Shown in pieces: positions 35,793 through 43,732 of a DNA stretch of 64,000 bases (the stretch's first letter is position 1; each line of letters begins with the position of its first letter). The DNA comes from Sphingomonas sp. (GTDB taxonomy: Bacteria > Pseudomonadota > Alphaproteobacteria > Sphingomonadales > Sphingomonadaceae): NCBI RefSeq assembly GCF_024508665.1, contig NZ_JANINP010000001.1, forward strand, positions 310,001-374,000, written 5' to 3'. The notes below the pieces were generated by a model. That model was not told where the DNA came from, ran no database searches, and saw nothing but the letters and a program-made list of their open reading frames with translations. The position numbers were made by a program, and so were the translations under genes.

Positions 35793-36875
35793 ATGAAAGC
35801 AGCAGTTCTGTTCGAGCCGAAAAAGCCGCTCGAAATCCGTGATGTGACGGTCGACAAACCCGGACCGCATGAAGTGCTGATCCGTACGGTGGCGTGCGGC
35901 GTATGCCGGTCGGACCTGCATTTCGTCGATGGCGCCTATCCGACGCCGCTGCCGGCGATCCCGGGCCACGAGGCGGCGGGCATCGTCGAGGCGGTCGGCG
36001 ATGAGGTTCGTACCGTCAAGGTCGGCGATGCCGTCGTCACCTGTCTGTCGGCGTTTTGCGGTCATTGCGAGTTTTGCGTCACGGGCCATATGTCGCTCTG
36101 CATATCGAGCGACACCAAGCGCCCACGCGACGCGGCACCGCGGCTCAGCATGAATGGCGAGCCGGTCAATCAGATGCTGAACCTCTCGGCCTATGCCGAG
36201 ATGATGCTGGTCCACGAACATGCCTGCGTCGCGATCGATCCGGAAATGCCGCTCGACCGCGCGGCCCTGCTCGGCTGCGCGGTGACGACGGGCGCCGGCG
36301 CGGTGTTCAACGCCAGCCCGGTCACCCCCGGTGAGACGGTTTGCGTAGTCGGCTGCGGGGGCATCGGCCTCGCTGCGGTCAATGCCGCCAAGATCGCCGG
36401 GGCGGGCAAGATCATCGCGCTCGATCCGGTGCCCGAGAAGCGCGCGCTGGCCGAGAAGCTCGGCGCCACGCACAGCTTCGACGCAATGGCCGAAACCACG
36501 ATTCCCGAAGTGGTCGAACTGACCAAGGGCGGCGTGCATCACGCGATCGAAGCGGTCGGCCGCGAGGCATCGGCGCAGACCGCGGTCAAGGTTCTGCGCC
36601 GCGGTGGCACCGCGACCATCCTGGGCATGATGCCGCTCGGCAGCCAGGTCGGCCTGTCCGCGCTCGATCTGCTCGGCAGCAAGAAGCTGCAGGGTGCACT
36701 GATGGGCGGCAACCGCTTCCCGGTCGACATCCCGCGGCTGGTCGATTTCTACATGCGCGGCATGCTCGATCTCGACACGATCATCGCCGATCGCATGCCG
36801 ATCGAGCGGATCAACGATGCTTTCGACGAATTGCGCAAGGGCGACGCCGCGCGCTCGGTGATCACGTTCGGATAA
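35793..36875 (+). CDS. Zinc-dependent alcohol dehydrogenase (MDR family)
   Basis: Medium-chain dehydrogenase of 360 residues. Catalytic zinc ligands are in GVCRSDLHF and GHEAAG; four structural-zinc cysteines are in CGHCEFCVTGHMSLC; the cofactor motif is GCGGIGLAAV. The class-III-like length and layout suit an NAD-linked alcohol or hydroxyacyl oxidation. The ATG at 35793 follows GGAGACAAA; the frame upstream overlaps the repeat and is not coding. It is 10 bases from the kinase gene, so both are likely co-transcribed. Substrate unknown. Confidence 0.88.
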   Translation: MKAAVLFEPKKPLEIRDVTVDKPGPHEVLIRTVACGVCRSDLHFVDGAYPTPLPAIPGHEAAGIVEAVGDEVRTVKVGDAVVTCLSAFCGHCEFCVTGHMSLCISSDTKRPRDAAPRLSMNGEPVNQMLNLSAYAEMMLVHEHACVAIDPEMPLDRAALLGCAVTTGAGAVFNASPVTPGETVCVVGCGGIGLAAVNAAKIAGAGKIIALDPVPEKRALAEKLGATHSFDAMAETTIPEVVELTKGGVHHAIEAVGREASAQTAVKVLRRGGTATILGMMPLGSQVGLSALDLLGSKKLQGALMGGNRFPVDIPRLVDFYMRGMLDLDTIIADRMPIERINDAFDELRKGDAARSVITFG

Positions 36876-36885
36876 GGATCGCCCG

Positions 36886-37950
36886 ATGACCGCACATCCC
36901 GACGATGCCCCCAAGACGATCGAGGTCGCGGAGAAAGACCGTCTCGATCTGGTCAGGCTGACCGCGTGGATGGAGGCGAATGTCGAAGGATTTGCCGGAC
37001 CGCTCGATTATTCCAAATTCGCCGGCGGGCAGTCGAACCCGACGTACAAGCTCCACGCCGCTTCGGGCGAGTATGTGCTGCGCCGCAAGCCGTTCGGCAA
37101 CCTGCTGCCGTCGGCACATGCGGTCGACCGCGAATATCGCGTCATCGCCGGGTTGTACCCGACCGGGTTCCCGGTCGCGCAGCCCTATGGGCTGTGCACC
37201 GACCCGGAGGTGATCGGCACCGACTTTTACGTCATGGGGTTCGCCGACGGCCGCAACATCTGGGACGGCACCATGCCGGATTATGCGCCCGAAGAGCGCA
37301 CCGGCGTCTATAACGCCATGTGCGATACGCTGGCGGCGCTGCATAATACCGATTTCGAGAAAGCCAGCCTGGCCGATTATGGCAAACCCGGCAATTATTT
37401 CGAGCGCCAGGTCGGTCGCTGGACCAAGCAATATCGCATGGCCGAGACCGAGCACATGCCGGCGGTCGAGAAGCTGATCGACTATCTGCCGCGCACCATT
37501 CCAGCACAGACGCGAACCTCGATCGTCCATGGCGATTACCGCATCGACAACATGATCTTCCACAAGACCGAAGGTCGCGTGATCGCCTTGCTCGATTGGG
37601 AATTGTCGACGCTCGGCGATCCGCTCGCCGATTTCAGCTATTTCCTGATGAGTTGGGTAACGGCACCCGAGGGCCGCTCGGGCGTAATGGGCAAGACGGG
37701 CGGCGACAGCGGCATCCCGACGCTGGAGGAGATGGTCGAGCGCTATTGCGCGGCGACCGGGCGCGACGGCGTGCCCGACCTCAACTGGTATTTCGCCTAC
37801 AATCTGTTCCGCCTGACCGGCATCGTCCAGGGCATCAAGAAGCGCATTGTCGAAGGCACAGCGTCGTCGGCGCAGGCGGAGAAGTCCGCGGCGGGCGTTT
37901 ATCGCCTGGCCGATGCGGCGTGGGACTTCGCGCAGAAGGCGGGGGCTTAA
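36886..37950 (+). CDS. APH-fold kinase (LvaA/ACAD11-kinase-like)
   Basis: Phosphotransferase of 354 residues in the aminoglycoside/choline kinase fold. The Brenner loop HGDYRIDN (215-222, catalytic Asp217) and the metal-binding DWE (237-239) are intact, with FAGGQSNPTYKL near the N-terminus as nucleotide loop. In Pseudomonas putida LvaA, and in the kinase part of mammalian ACAD10/11, this fold phosphorylates the 4-hydroxyl of 4-hydroxyacyl-CoA before elimination by the ACAD partner. The nearby ACAD10/11-type gene makes that role more likely here than antibiotic resistance. An LvaB-like small subunit is not recognised. Confidence 0.85.
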   Translation: MTAHPDDAPKTIEVAEKDRLDLVRLTAWMEANVEGFAGPLDYSKFAGGQSNPTYKLHAASGEYVLRRKPFGNLLPSAHAVDREYRVIAGLYPTGFPVAQPYGLCTDPEVIGTDFYVMGFADGRNIWDGTMPDYAPEERTGVYNAMCDTLAALHNTDFEKASLADYGKPGNYFERQVGRWTKQYRMAETEHMPAVEKLIDYLPRTIPAQTRTSIVHGDYRIDNMIFHKTEGRVIALLDWELSTLGDPLADFSYFLMSWVTAPEGRSGVMGKTGGDSGIPTLEEMVERYCAATGRDGVPDLNWYFAYNLFRLTGIVQGIKKRIVEGTASSAQAEKSAAGVYRLADAAWDFAQKAGA

Positions 37951-37958
37951 CAACAGGC

Positions 37959-38034
37959 CGTCACCCCAGCGAAAGCTGGGGTCTCAAGCGGCGGCGCAAT
38001 TCGGCACGAGATCCCAGCTTTCGCTGGGATGACG
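37959..38034. repeat. Palindromic intergenic repeat, family B
   Basis: Inverted arms CGTCACCCCAGCGAAAGCTG (37959-) and CAGCTTTCGCTGGGATGACG (-38034). It fills the kinase/SDR spacer. A sibling lies at 43651-43731. Confidence 0.8.
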
Positions 38035-38048
38035 AGTAGGAGAGAAAG

Positions 38049-38813
38049 ATGTCGCTATTCGACCTGACCGGAAAGGTCGCCGTCGTCACCGGATCATCGC
38101 GCGGGATCGGCAAGGCGAGCGTCTTCGAGCTTGCCGAGCACGGTGCGAAAGTCGTCGTATCGAGCCGCAAGCAGGACGCGTGCGATGAGGTTGCCGCGGA
38201 GATCAACGCCAAATATGGCGACGGCACCGCGATCGCGGTCGCGGCGAACATCTCCGACAAAGTCGGGCTGCAGCATCTGGTCGACGAGAGCCGCCGGGCG
38301 TTCGGCAAGATCGACATCCTCGTCTGCAACGCCGCGTCCAACCCCTATTACGGGCCGCAGGCGGACATCAGCGACGAGCAATTCCGCAAGATCCTCGACA
38401 ACAATATCGTCTCCAACCACTGGTTGATCTCGATGGTCGTGCCGGAGATGCGCGCGCGCAAGGACGGCGCGATCATCATCATCTCGTCGATCGGCGGGTT
38501 GCGCGGGTCGACCGCGATCGGCGCCTATTGCATATCCAAGGCAGCCGACATGCAGCTCGCGCGTAACCTGGCGCACGAATATGGGCCGGACAATGTCCGC
38601 GTGAACTGCATAGCGCCCGGCTTGGTGAAGACCGATTTCGCGCGTGCCCTGTGGGAAAATCCGGAGCGGCAGAAGGCGGCCAACTCCAGTGTGCCGCTGC
38701 GTCGAATCGGCGAGCCCGAGGATATTGCGGGCGGTGTAGTGTTCCTGGCGTCGAAGGCGGCAGCGTTCACGACGGGTCAGACGATCGTGATGGATGGCGG
38801 AGTGACGATCTGA
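38049..38813 (+). CDS. SDR-family oxidoreductase
   Basis: Classical short-chain dehydrogenase of 254 residues. TGSSRGIG forms the cofactor loop, LVCNAAS replaces the usual NNAG, catalytic Ser is in IIISSIGG, and the Tyr/Lys pair is YCISK. The basic Ser-Arg after TGS suggests NADPH preference. ATG at 38049 follows GGAGAGAAAG. It belongs to the plus-strand acyl-CoA cluster; by LvaD analogy it could reduce a 4-ketoacyl-CoA to the hydroxy form that the kinase accepts, though this is inference. Confidence 0.88.
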   Translation: MSLFDLTGKVAVVTGSSRGIGKASVFELAEHGAKVVVSSRKQDACDEVAAEINAKYGDGTAIAVAANISDKVGLQHLVDESRRAFGKIDILVCNAASNPYYGPQADISDEQFRKILDNNIVSNHWLISMVVPEMRARKDGAIIIISSIGGLRGSTAIGAYCISKAADMQLARNLAHEYGPDNVRVNCIAPGLVKTDFARALWENPERQKAANSSVPLRRIGEPEDIAGGVVFLASKAAAFTTGQTIVMDGGVTI

Positions 38814-38819
38814 TCTTGG

Positions 38820-38896
38820 CGTCACCCCGACGAAGGTCGGGGCCGCCAGGTTTCAGGGACCATAACATAGCGGCCCCGGCCTCCGCCGGGGCGACG
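38820..38896. repeat. Palindromic intergenic repeat, family A
   Basis: Arms 38820-38846 (CGTCACCCCGACG...) and 38870-38896. It is more diverged than the other three family A copies and fills the spacer between the two SDR genes. Confidence 0.8.
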
Positions 38897-38905
38897 GAGG
38901 TGGGA

Positions 38906-39703
38906 ATGCGCTTCGAAGGCAAATCGATCATCGTCACCGGCGCGGGCTCGGGAATCGGCCGGGCCTCGGCGACCCTATTCGCGGCCGAGGGCGGCAGCGT
39001 CATCGCTGCCGACAAGTCCGAAGCGGTGCACGATACCGTCGAGGCCATCCTCAAGGCCGGCGGCACTGCCAAGGCGATCCAGATGGACGCTGGCGATGAA
39101 GGTGATGTCGAACGCACCGTCGCGCTCGCGGTAGCCGAACATGGCGGCCTCGACATCATCTACGCCAATGCCGGCATTTCTGGGGGAATCAGCGGCATCC
39201 TCGACAGCAGCGTCGAACTCTGGACGGAGGTCCTGCGGGTCAACCTTATCGGTCCGTTCCTGGCGATCAAACATGGCGCGCCCGAGATTATCAAGCGCGG
39301 GAAGGGCGCGATCGTCTGCACCGCCTCGGTCGCCGGCATCCGTTCCGGGGCAGGCGGCCCGGCCTATTCGGCGTCCAAAGCCGGCGTCATCAACCTTGTG
39401 ACCACCGCCGCGCAGCAGCTCACCGGCACCAATGTCCGGGTCAACGCGATCTGCCCTGGGCTGATCGAGACCGGCATGACCGCGCGCGTGTTCGAATACG
39501 CCCGCGCCAACGACAAGATGGACAAGGTCGGCCGACTCAATCCGCTCAAGCGCGCCGGCGTGCCCGAGGAGATTGCCCGCGTCGCCTTGTTCCTGGCGAG
39601 CGACGACGCCAGCTACGTCAACGGCCAGGCCTGGGCGGTCGACGGCGGCCTGTCGTCGAGCCACCCGGTGACCCGTCAGGAATTCGGCAAGCCCGCCGTC
39701 TGA
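38906..39703 (+). CDS. SDR-family oxidoreductase
   Basis: Classical short-chain dehydrogenase of 265 residues. TGAGSGIG is the cofactor loop, IYANAG the NNAG-type motif, Ser is in TASVAG, and Tyr/Lys are YSASK. The Asp after beta-2 (IAADKS) suggests NAD preference, unlike the upstream SDR, so the two could work in opposite directions. ATG at 38906 follows GGAGGTGGGA, an excellent site. A longer in-frame start upstream overlaps the repeat and is rejected. It is 12 bases from the monooxygenase-fold gene. Confidence 0.88.
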   Translation: MRFEGKSIIVTGAGSGIGRASATLFAAEGGSVIAADKSEAVHDTVEAILKAGGTAKAIQMDAGDEGDVERTVALAVAEHGGLDIIYANAGISGGISGILDSSVELWTEVLRVNLIGPFLAIKHGAPEIIKRGKGAIVCTASVAGIRSGAGGPAYSASKAGVINLVTTAAQQLTGTNVRVNAICPGLIETGMTARVFEYARANDKMDKVGRLNPLKRAGVPEEIARVALFLASDDASYVNGQAWAVDGGLSSSHPVTRQEFGKPAV

Positions 39704-39715
39704 GGAGCAGAAGAG

Positions 39716-40015
39716 ATGCTGTTGATCATGGGCACGGTGCGCTTACCCGAGGGCGGCCTAGAACGCGCCCGGGCGGCGATGGAAAAGATGGTCACCGCGA
39801 GCCGCGCCGAGGACGGCTGCTTCACTTATGCTTATGGCCAGGACGTGCTCGACCCTACCCTGATCCATGTCGTCGAACGCTGGCGTGACCGCGACGCGCT
39901 CAAGGCGCACGGCGCGTCCGCGCACATGGCGGAATGGCGCGCTGCGGGCGCCGATCTCGGCCTGCACGATCGCGATCTCAAACTCTACGATGCTGACGAA
40001 GGTACGCCGCTTTGA
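39716..40015 (+). CDS. ABM-domain (antibiotic biosynthesis monooxygenase) protein
   Basis: Small protein of 99 residues with the dimeric ferredoxin-like ABM fold: LIMGTVRLPEG, ASRAEDGCFTYAYGQD, VVERWRDRDALKAHGASAHM. Such proteins may be cofactor-free oxygenases, quinol oxygenases or dimeric partners of other enzymes. It ends the co-directional dehydrogenase/kinase/SDR run and may act on a small intermediate of it; the role is unproven. Confidence 0.8.
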   Translation: MLLIMGTVRLPEGGLERARAAMEKMVTASRAEDGCFTYAYGQDVLDPTLIHVVERWRDRDALKAHGASAHMAEWRAAGADLGLHDRDLKLYDADEGTPL

Positions 40016-40075
40016 TCGCCGTTTGACAGACTGGCGCGGACACCGCACCCTGCACGACGGCAGGGGAGGGTCGGG

Positions 40076-40849
40076 ATGCGCAAGTTTCTCATCGGCTTGG
40101 TGACGCTTGGCGTGCTCGCATCTGCGGCGCCCGCCTTTGCGCAAGACAATGGTGGCGGTGGCGACGGTACCGGGGAAATCATCGTTACCGGGTCGCTGAT
40201 CCGCAAGCGTAACAGCGATGATCAACCCAAGCCGGTCGTCCCACCCGCATCGGTGCAGATGCTTCGCCGGACGGCCGATTTCGCCATCCAGCAGGTCGTC
40301 GTGGAAAGCGACACGGTCAACGAGGACGACGCCAGGAAGGAAGTCCTGGCGATGGTGCGCAAGGCGATCGACCTGGCAGGCTCATCAGGGGTGCTGGTCG
40401 CGAGCGGCGATATCGTGGTCGAGCCGTTGACTATCGGCAACTACACTGACCTCAAGCCGCTTGACGGCGACGATGACGACAACGACCCGGACGACAAGAT
40501 CGAGGGTCAATTCGTCAAATTCCTCGTCAAGGTGCCACTGGCCCCAGGGATCGAGGCCAGGATCGCGCTCGCCAAGATCGACCAATTCATCAAGAAAGTG
40601 CCGCAAGTCGGCCGGGCCCAGATGAAGCCGTTCAGCGACCTCACGCTGAGCGTGGTCAATCCTGAGCAGTATCGCGGTGCTATCATTGATCTCGTAGCCA
40701 AGGATACCGCCGCTACCAGCGCGAAGTTCGGGCCGGGCTACGGCGTCGAAGTGACCGGGCTCGACAAACCGGTGCAATGGAAGCGTGCAAGCATGACCGA
40801 GGTGCAGCTGTTCCTGCCGTCCAACAGCACCACACGGCCGCGCAACTGA
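40076..40849 (+). CDS. Exported paralogue 1, TonB-receptor-like N-terminus
   Basis: Unrecognised protein of 257 residues with a signal peptide (1-23, ending FAQ). The mature start GEIIVTGSLIRKR closely resembles the DIIVTGSIIRG segment of the TonB receptor at 28492, yet no plug or barrel follows. The rest is one globular alpha/beta domain with an acidic loop (DGDDDDNDPDDK, about residues 131-142). The C-terminal half (LTLSVVNPEQYR, KFGPGYGVEVTGL) is shared with the next gene. The layout recalls SIMPL/DUF541 proteins, but that is tentative. ATG follows CAGGGGAGGG; TTGACA lies about 50 bases upstream. Confidence 0.8.
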   Translation: MRKFLIGLVTLGVLASAAPAFAQDNGGGGDGTGEIIVTGSLIRKRNSDDQPKPVVPPASVQMLRRTADFAIQQVVVESDTVNEDDARKEVLAMVRKAIDLAGSSGVLVASGDIVVEPLTIGNYTDLKPLDGDDDDNDPDDKIEGQFVKFLVKVPLAPGIEARIALAKIDQFIKKVPQVGRAQMKPFSDLTLSVVNPEQYRGAIIDLVAKDTAATSAKFGPGYGVEVTGLDKPVQWKRASMTEVQLFLPSNSTTRPRN

Positions 40850-40871
40850 GCGCCGGGAAAGGGGGGAAGTT

Positions 40872-41594
40872 GTGCGCATCATCGTCTATAGCCTAACCGC
40901 CGTCGCGATCCTTGCCGGCACCGTGCCGGCCACCGCGCAGGAAGTCATCGTCACGGCGCAGCGGCGCGCGGCAGGCGACTATAATGGCGGTTACGCCAAC
41001 GGTGTCGTCTCCGCCCAGCGACCCATCATCACGCTCAAGCGCTCCGCCGATTATATCGTCCGCAGCGTCAAGCTGATCGGCGATGCGCGCGACGCGACGG
41101 TGAGGATGAACGATATCAACGCGACATTGCGCAACATGATCGCCACCGCACCCAAGGCCGGGGTCGAACTCGCGCTTGGCGACTATGTCGTCGAGCCGTT
41201 GACCGAGGCCAATTATCGCAACCTCGCTTATGCCAGCGATGGCCGGCCGGACACGTCGATGACGACGTTCCTGGTCAAGGTGAAGCTGGTGCCGGACATG
41301 GACATTCCGGCGGCCAAGACGAAGATCGATCGCTTTATCGACTCGGTGGCCAAAGTCGGCCGCTCGACGCTGGCGACGACGGGTGAGCCCACCCTGTCGG
41401 TCGTCAATCCTGATCAGTATCGCGGCCAGATCGCCGATCTGATCGCCGCCGACGCGGCGAAGATGTCGGCAAAGTTCGGCCCGGCTTATGGCGTCGAGGT
41501 CACCGGCCTCGACCGGCCGGTCGAATGGGCACGGGCGAGCCCGCTGGAAGTATTTTTGTACCTGCCCTCGACCTACATCGTTACGCGGCGATAA
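40872..41594 (+). CDS. Exported paralogue 2, TonB-receptor-like N-terminus
   Basis: Unrecognised protein of 240 residues, paralogue of the preceding gene and 22 bases after it, so surely co-transcribed. A signal peptide (1-22, ending TAQ) is followed by EVIVTAQRR, again a TonB-receptor-style mature N-terminus. Shared blocks with paralogue 1 include LRRTADF/LKRSADY, GDYVVEPLT, LSVVNPDQYRGQI and FGPAYGVEVTGLDRPVEW. It lacks the acidic loop. GTG at 40872 follows GGGGGGAAGT. It ends 3 bases from the convergent tesB gene. Function unknown; a periplasmic or outer-membrane-linked role is inferred from the signal. Confidence 0.8.
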   Translation: MRIIVYSLTAVAILAGTVPATAQEVIVTAQRRAAGDYNGGYANGVVSAQRPIITLKRSADYIVRSVKLIGDARDATVRMNDINATLRNMIATAPKAGVELALGDYVVEPLTEANYRNLAYASDGRPDTSMTTFLVKVKLVPDMDIPAAKTKIDRFIDSVAKVGRSTLATTGEPTLSVVNPDQYRGQIADLIAADAAKMSAKFGPAYGVEVTGLDRPVEWARASPLEVFLYLPSTYIVTRR

Positions 41595-41597
41595 TCC

Positions 41598-42509
41598 TCA
41601 GCCGCGCGGCTCGCGTTTCCGGATCAGCCCTTCCTGCGCGACGCTCGCGACGAGGCGGCCGTCGCGGGTGAAGATGCTGCCGCGGTTCATGCCTCGGCCA
41701 TGGCCGGCCCAGGGGCTGTCCATCGCATAGAGCATCCATTCGTCGGCGCGGAACGCCTCGTGGAACCACATGGCGTGGTCGAGGCTGGCGGTCTGCATTC
41801 CCGGAGTCATCCAGTTGACGCCGTGCGGCATCATACTCGTCGACATCAGTCCCATGTCGCTCGCATAGGCCAGGATCGCGCGGTGCATCGCGGGATCGTT
41901 GCCAAATGGGGCGACGGCGCGGATCCAGCTATAGTTGATCGGCTCGCGCGCGGCGGGGGAGAACCAGTTGCGCGGGTAGAGCGGGCGAACGTCGATCGGG
42001 CTCGCCCAGCGCAGGAAACGCGCGCGATGTTCCTCGGGCATGTGTTGCGCCGCCTCGACGCGTAATTCGCTCTCGGATTTCAGCTCCTCGGGCGGCGGGA
42101 TGTCGCTGGGGAACGCGTCCTGATGATGCAGCCCGTCCTCGGCCACCTGGAACGATGCAGCCATGTTGAGGATCGGCTGGCCGTTCTGTGTCGCGATCAC
42201 GCGCCGCGTCGCGAAACTCTTGCCGTCGAAGTCGCGCACCACGCGATAGATGATCGGCAGCGCGTCGTCGCCAGCGCGCATGAAATAGGCGTGGAGCGAA
42301 TGTGCGTCCTTGCCTTCCGCCGATCGCTGCGCCGCCTGCAGCGCCTGGCCGATCACCTGGCCGCCGAACACGCGGCCCTGGCCACCGGGGAGCTTCATGC
42401 CGCGATAGAGATCGGCATCGAGCTCCTCGACGTCGAGCAGGGCGACCAGCCCCTCGATGAGTTGCTCGGGCGTGCGCTTGGGGCGCGGGGTGGGATCTTC
42501 CTCAGCCAT
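41598..42509 (-). CDS. tesB: Acyl-CoA thioesterase II
   Basis: TesB-type double hot-dog thioesterase of 303 residues, close to the usual 285-300. The catalytic triad seen in E. coli TesB (Asp, Thr/Ser, Gln) appears as Asp218 (YASDMGLM), Ser242 (ASLDHAMWFH) and Gln292 (VAQEGLIR). FGGQVIGQAL and HSLHAYFMRAG are strong family signatures. ATG at 42509 shares one base with the preceding dehydrogenase stop (TGATG), so it ends the minus-strand operon. It likely releases CoA from products or stalled intermediates. Confidence 0.92.
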   Translation of the reverse strand: MAEEDPTPRPKRTPEQLIEGLVALLDVEELDADLYRGMKLPGGQGRVFGGQVIGQALQAAQRSAEGKDAHSLHAYFMRAGDDALPIIYRVVRDFDGKSFATRRVIATQNGQPILNMAASFQVAEDGLHHQDAFPSDIPPPEELKSESELRVEAAQHMPEEHRARFLRWASPIDVRPLYPRNWFSPAAREPINYSWIRAVAPFGNDPAMHRAILAYASDMGLMSTSMMPHGVNWMTPGMQTASLDHAMWFHEAFRADEWMLYAMDSPWAGHGRGMNRGSIFTRDGRLVASVAQEGLIRKREPRG

Positions 42510-43636
42510 CAATAGCCGGCGTTACGCGCGATTTTGTCGGCGTGGAAGTTGGCGTCGCCGAACATCTCGGCCAGCACGCGCTGGCGCTTCATGTAGAAGC
42601 CGATGTCATATTCGTCGGTCATGCCGATGCCGCCGTGCATCTGCACGCCTTCCTGCACCGCCAGCATCGAGGCGAGTCCGGTCTGCGCCTTGGCGACCGA
42701 CACAGCTTCGTCCGCACGATCAGCCCCGCTGTCGAGCATCTGCTGTGCGCGGAGCGTGGCGGCGCGCGCCACTTCCATTTCCGAATAGAGATGCGCGGCG
42801 CGGTGCTGGAGCGCCTGGAACGTGCCGATCACCACGCCGAACTGCTTGCGCTGCTTGAGATAATCGACCGTCATGTCCATCGCGCCCGCGCCGACGCCAA
42901 GCATCTCCGCCGACGCGCCCGTGCGACCAGCACGCAGCAGCCGGTTGAGCGGATCGCGCCCTGCGTCGACCTCGCCGATCACCGCGTCGGCGGTGACTTC
43001 GACATTGTCGAAATCGAGCCGTGCGGCGATGCTCGAATCCGCCAGCCGCTCGGGCGTGGCGGTCAGTCCGGCGGCGCCCTTGTCGACCGCGAACAATGTC
43101 ACGCCATTTTCATCGGCATCCGACCCGGACGTGCGCGCGGCGACGATGATCAGGTCGGCGACATGCCCGTGCGTGACGAACTGCTTCTTGCCCGACAGGC
43201 GAAAGCCGTTGCCCGAGCGCTCGGCCTTCATGCCGACGCTGTCGCGAAACTTGGCCTGCTCGTCGATCGCCAGCGCGGCGACGGTCTCGCCGGCCAGGAT
43301 GCCCGGGTAGAATTTGCCCGCTAGCGCGCTGCCCTTGAGCGCCTCGACCGCAGCGACGGCAGTGGCGAGGAACGGGGAGGGAGACAGGTTGCGCCCGATT
43401 TCCTCGAGCACCACGCCCGCCTCGACATGGCCGAGCCCGAGCCCGCCCTGGTCCTCGCCGATCAGGATGCCGGTGAAGCCCATTTCGGCGAAGCTCTTCC
43501 ACAGATCGCGGCTGAAGCCGTCGGCATTGTTGGTGTCGCGCAGCTCGCGCAGGTGTCTGACCGGGGCATGTTCGCGCACGAAGTCCTTCGCGGTGTCCGC
43601 GAGCATGGATTGTTCGTCGTTGAGGTAGAGCGGCAT
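42509..43636 (-). CDS. Acyl-CoA dehydrogenase, small-subunit type (pair 2)
   Basis: Protein of 375 residues in the short ACAD class. N-terminal domain MPLYLNDEQSMLADTAKDFV and FTGILIGEDQGGLGLGHVEA; C-terminal LKQRKQFGVVIGTFQALQHR and VQMHGGIGMTDEYD. As in pair 1, the EGTSEIQ loop is missing from the C-terminus, fitting a heteromeric partner of the 395-residue gene upstream. It joins tesB through TGATG. A family B repeat lies between it and the large subunit gene. Confidence 0.87.
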   Translation of the reverse strand: MPLYLNDEQSMLADTAKDFVREHAPVRHLRELRDTNNADGFSRDLWKSFAEMGFTGILIGEDQGGLGLGHVEAGVVLEEIGRNLSPSPFLATAVAAVEALKGSALAGKFYPGILAGETVAALAIDEQAKFRDSVGMKAERSGNGFRLSGKKQFVTHGHVADLIIVAARTSGSDADENGVTLFAVDKGAAGLTATPERLADSSIAARLDFDNVEVTADAVIGEVDAGRDPLNRLLRAGRTGASAEMLGVGAGAMDMTVDYLKQRKQFGVVIGTFQALQHRAAHLYSEMEVARAATLRAQQMLDSGADRADEAVSVAKAQTGLASMLAVQEGVQMHGGIGMTDEYDIGFYMKRQRVLAEMFGDANFHADKIARNAGY

Positions 43637-43650
43637 TCGTTTCTCGCTTT

Positions 43651-43731
43651 CGTCATCCCAGCGAAAGCTGGGATCTTGTCGATCTTGGCGTGCGCTTGCG
43701 GCGCGAGATCCCAGCTTTCGCCGGGATGACG
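43651..43731. repeat. Palindromic intergenic repeat, family B
   Basis: Arms CGTCATCCCAGCGAAAGCTG (43651-) and CAGCTTTCGCCGGGATGACG (-43731), one mismatch. It fills the spacer of dehydrogenase pair 2. Confidence 0.8.
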
Positions 43732-43732
43732 A

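Noticed and set aside
36886-37950. Aminoglycoside resistance kinase
   Set aside because: The APH fold is present, but the ACAD10/11-like neighbour and the acyl-CoA cluster argue for a hydroxyacyl-CoA kinase instead of resistance.
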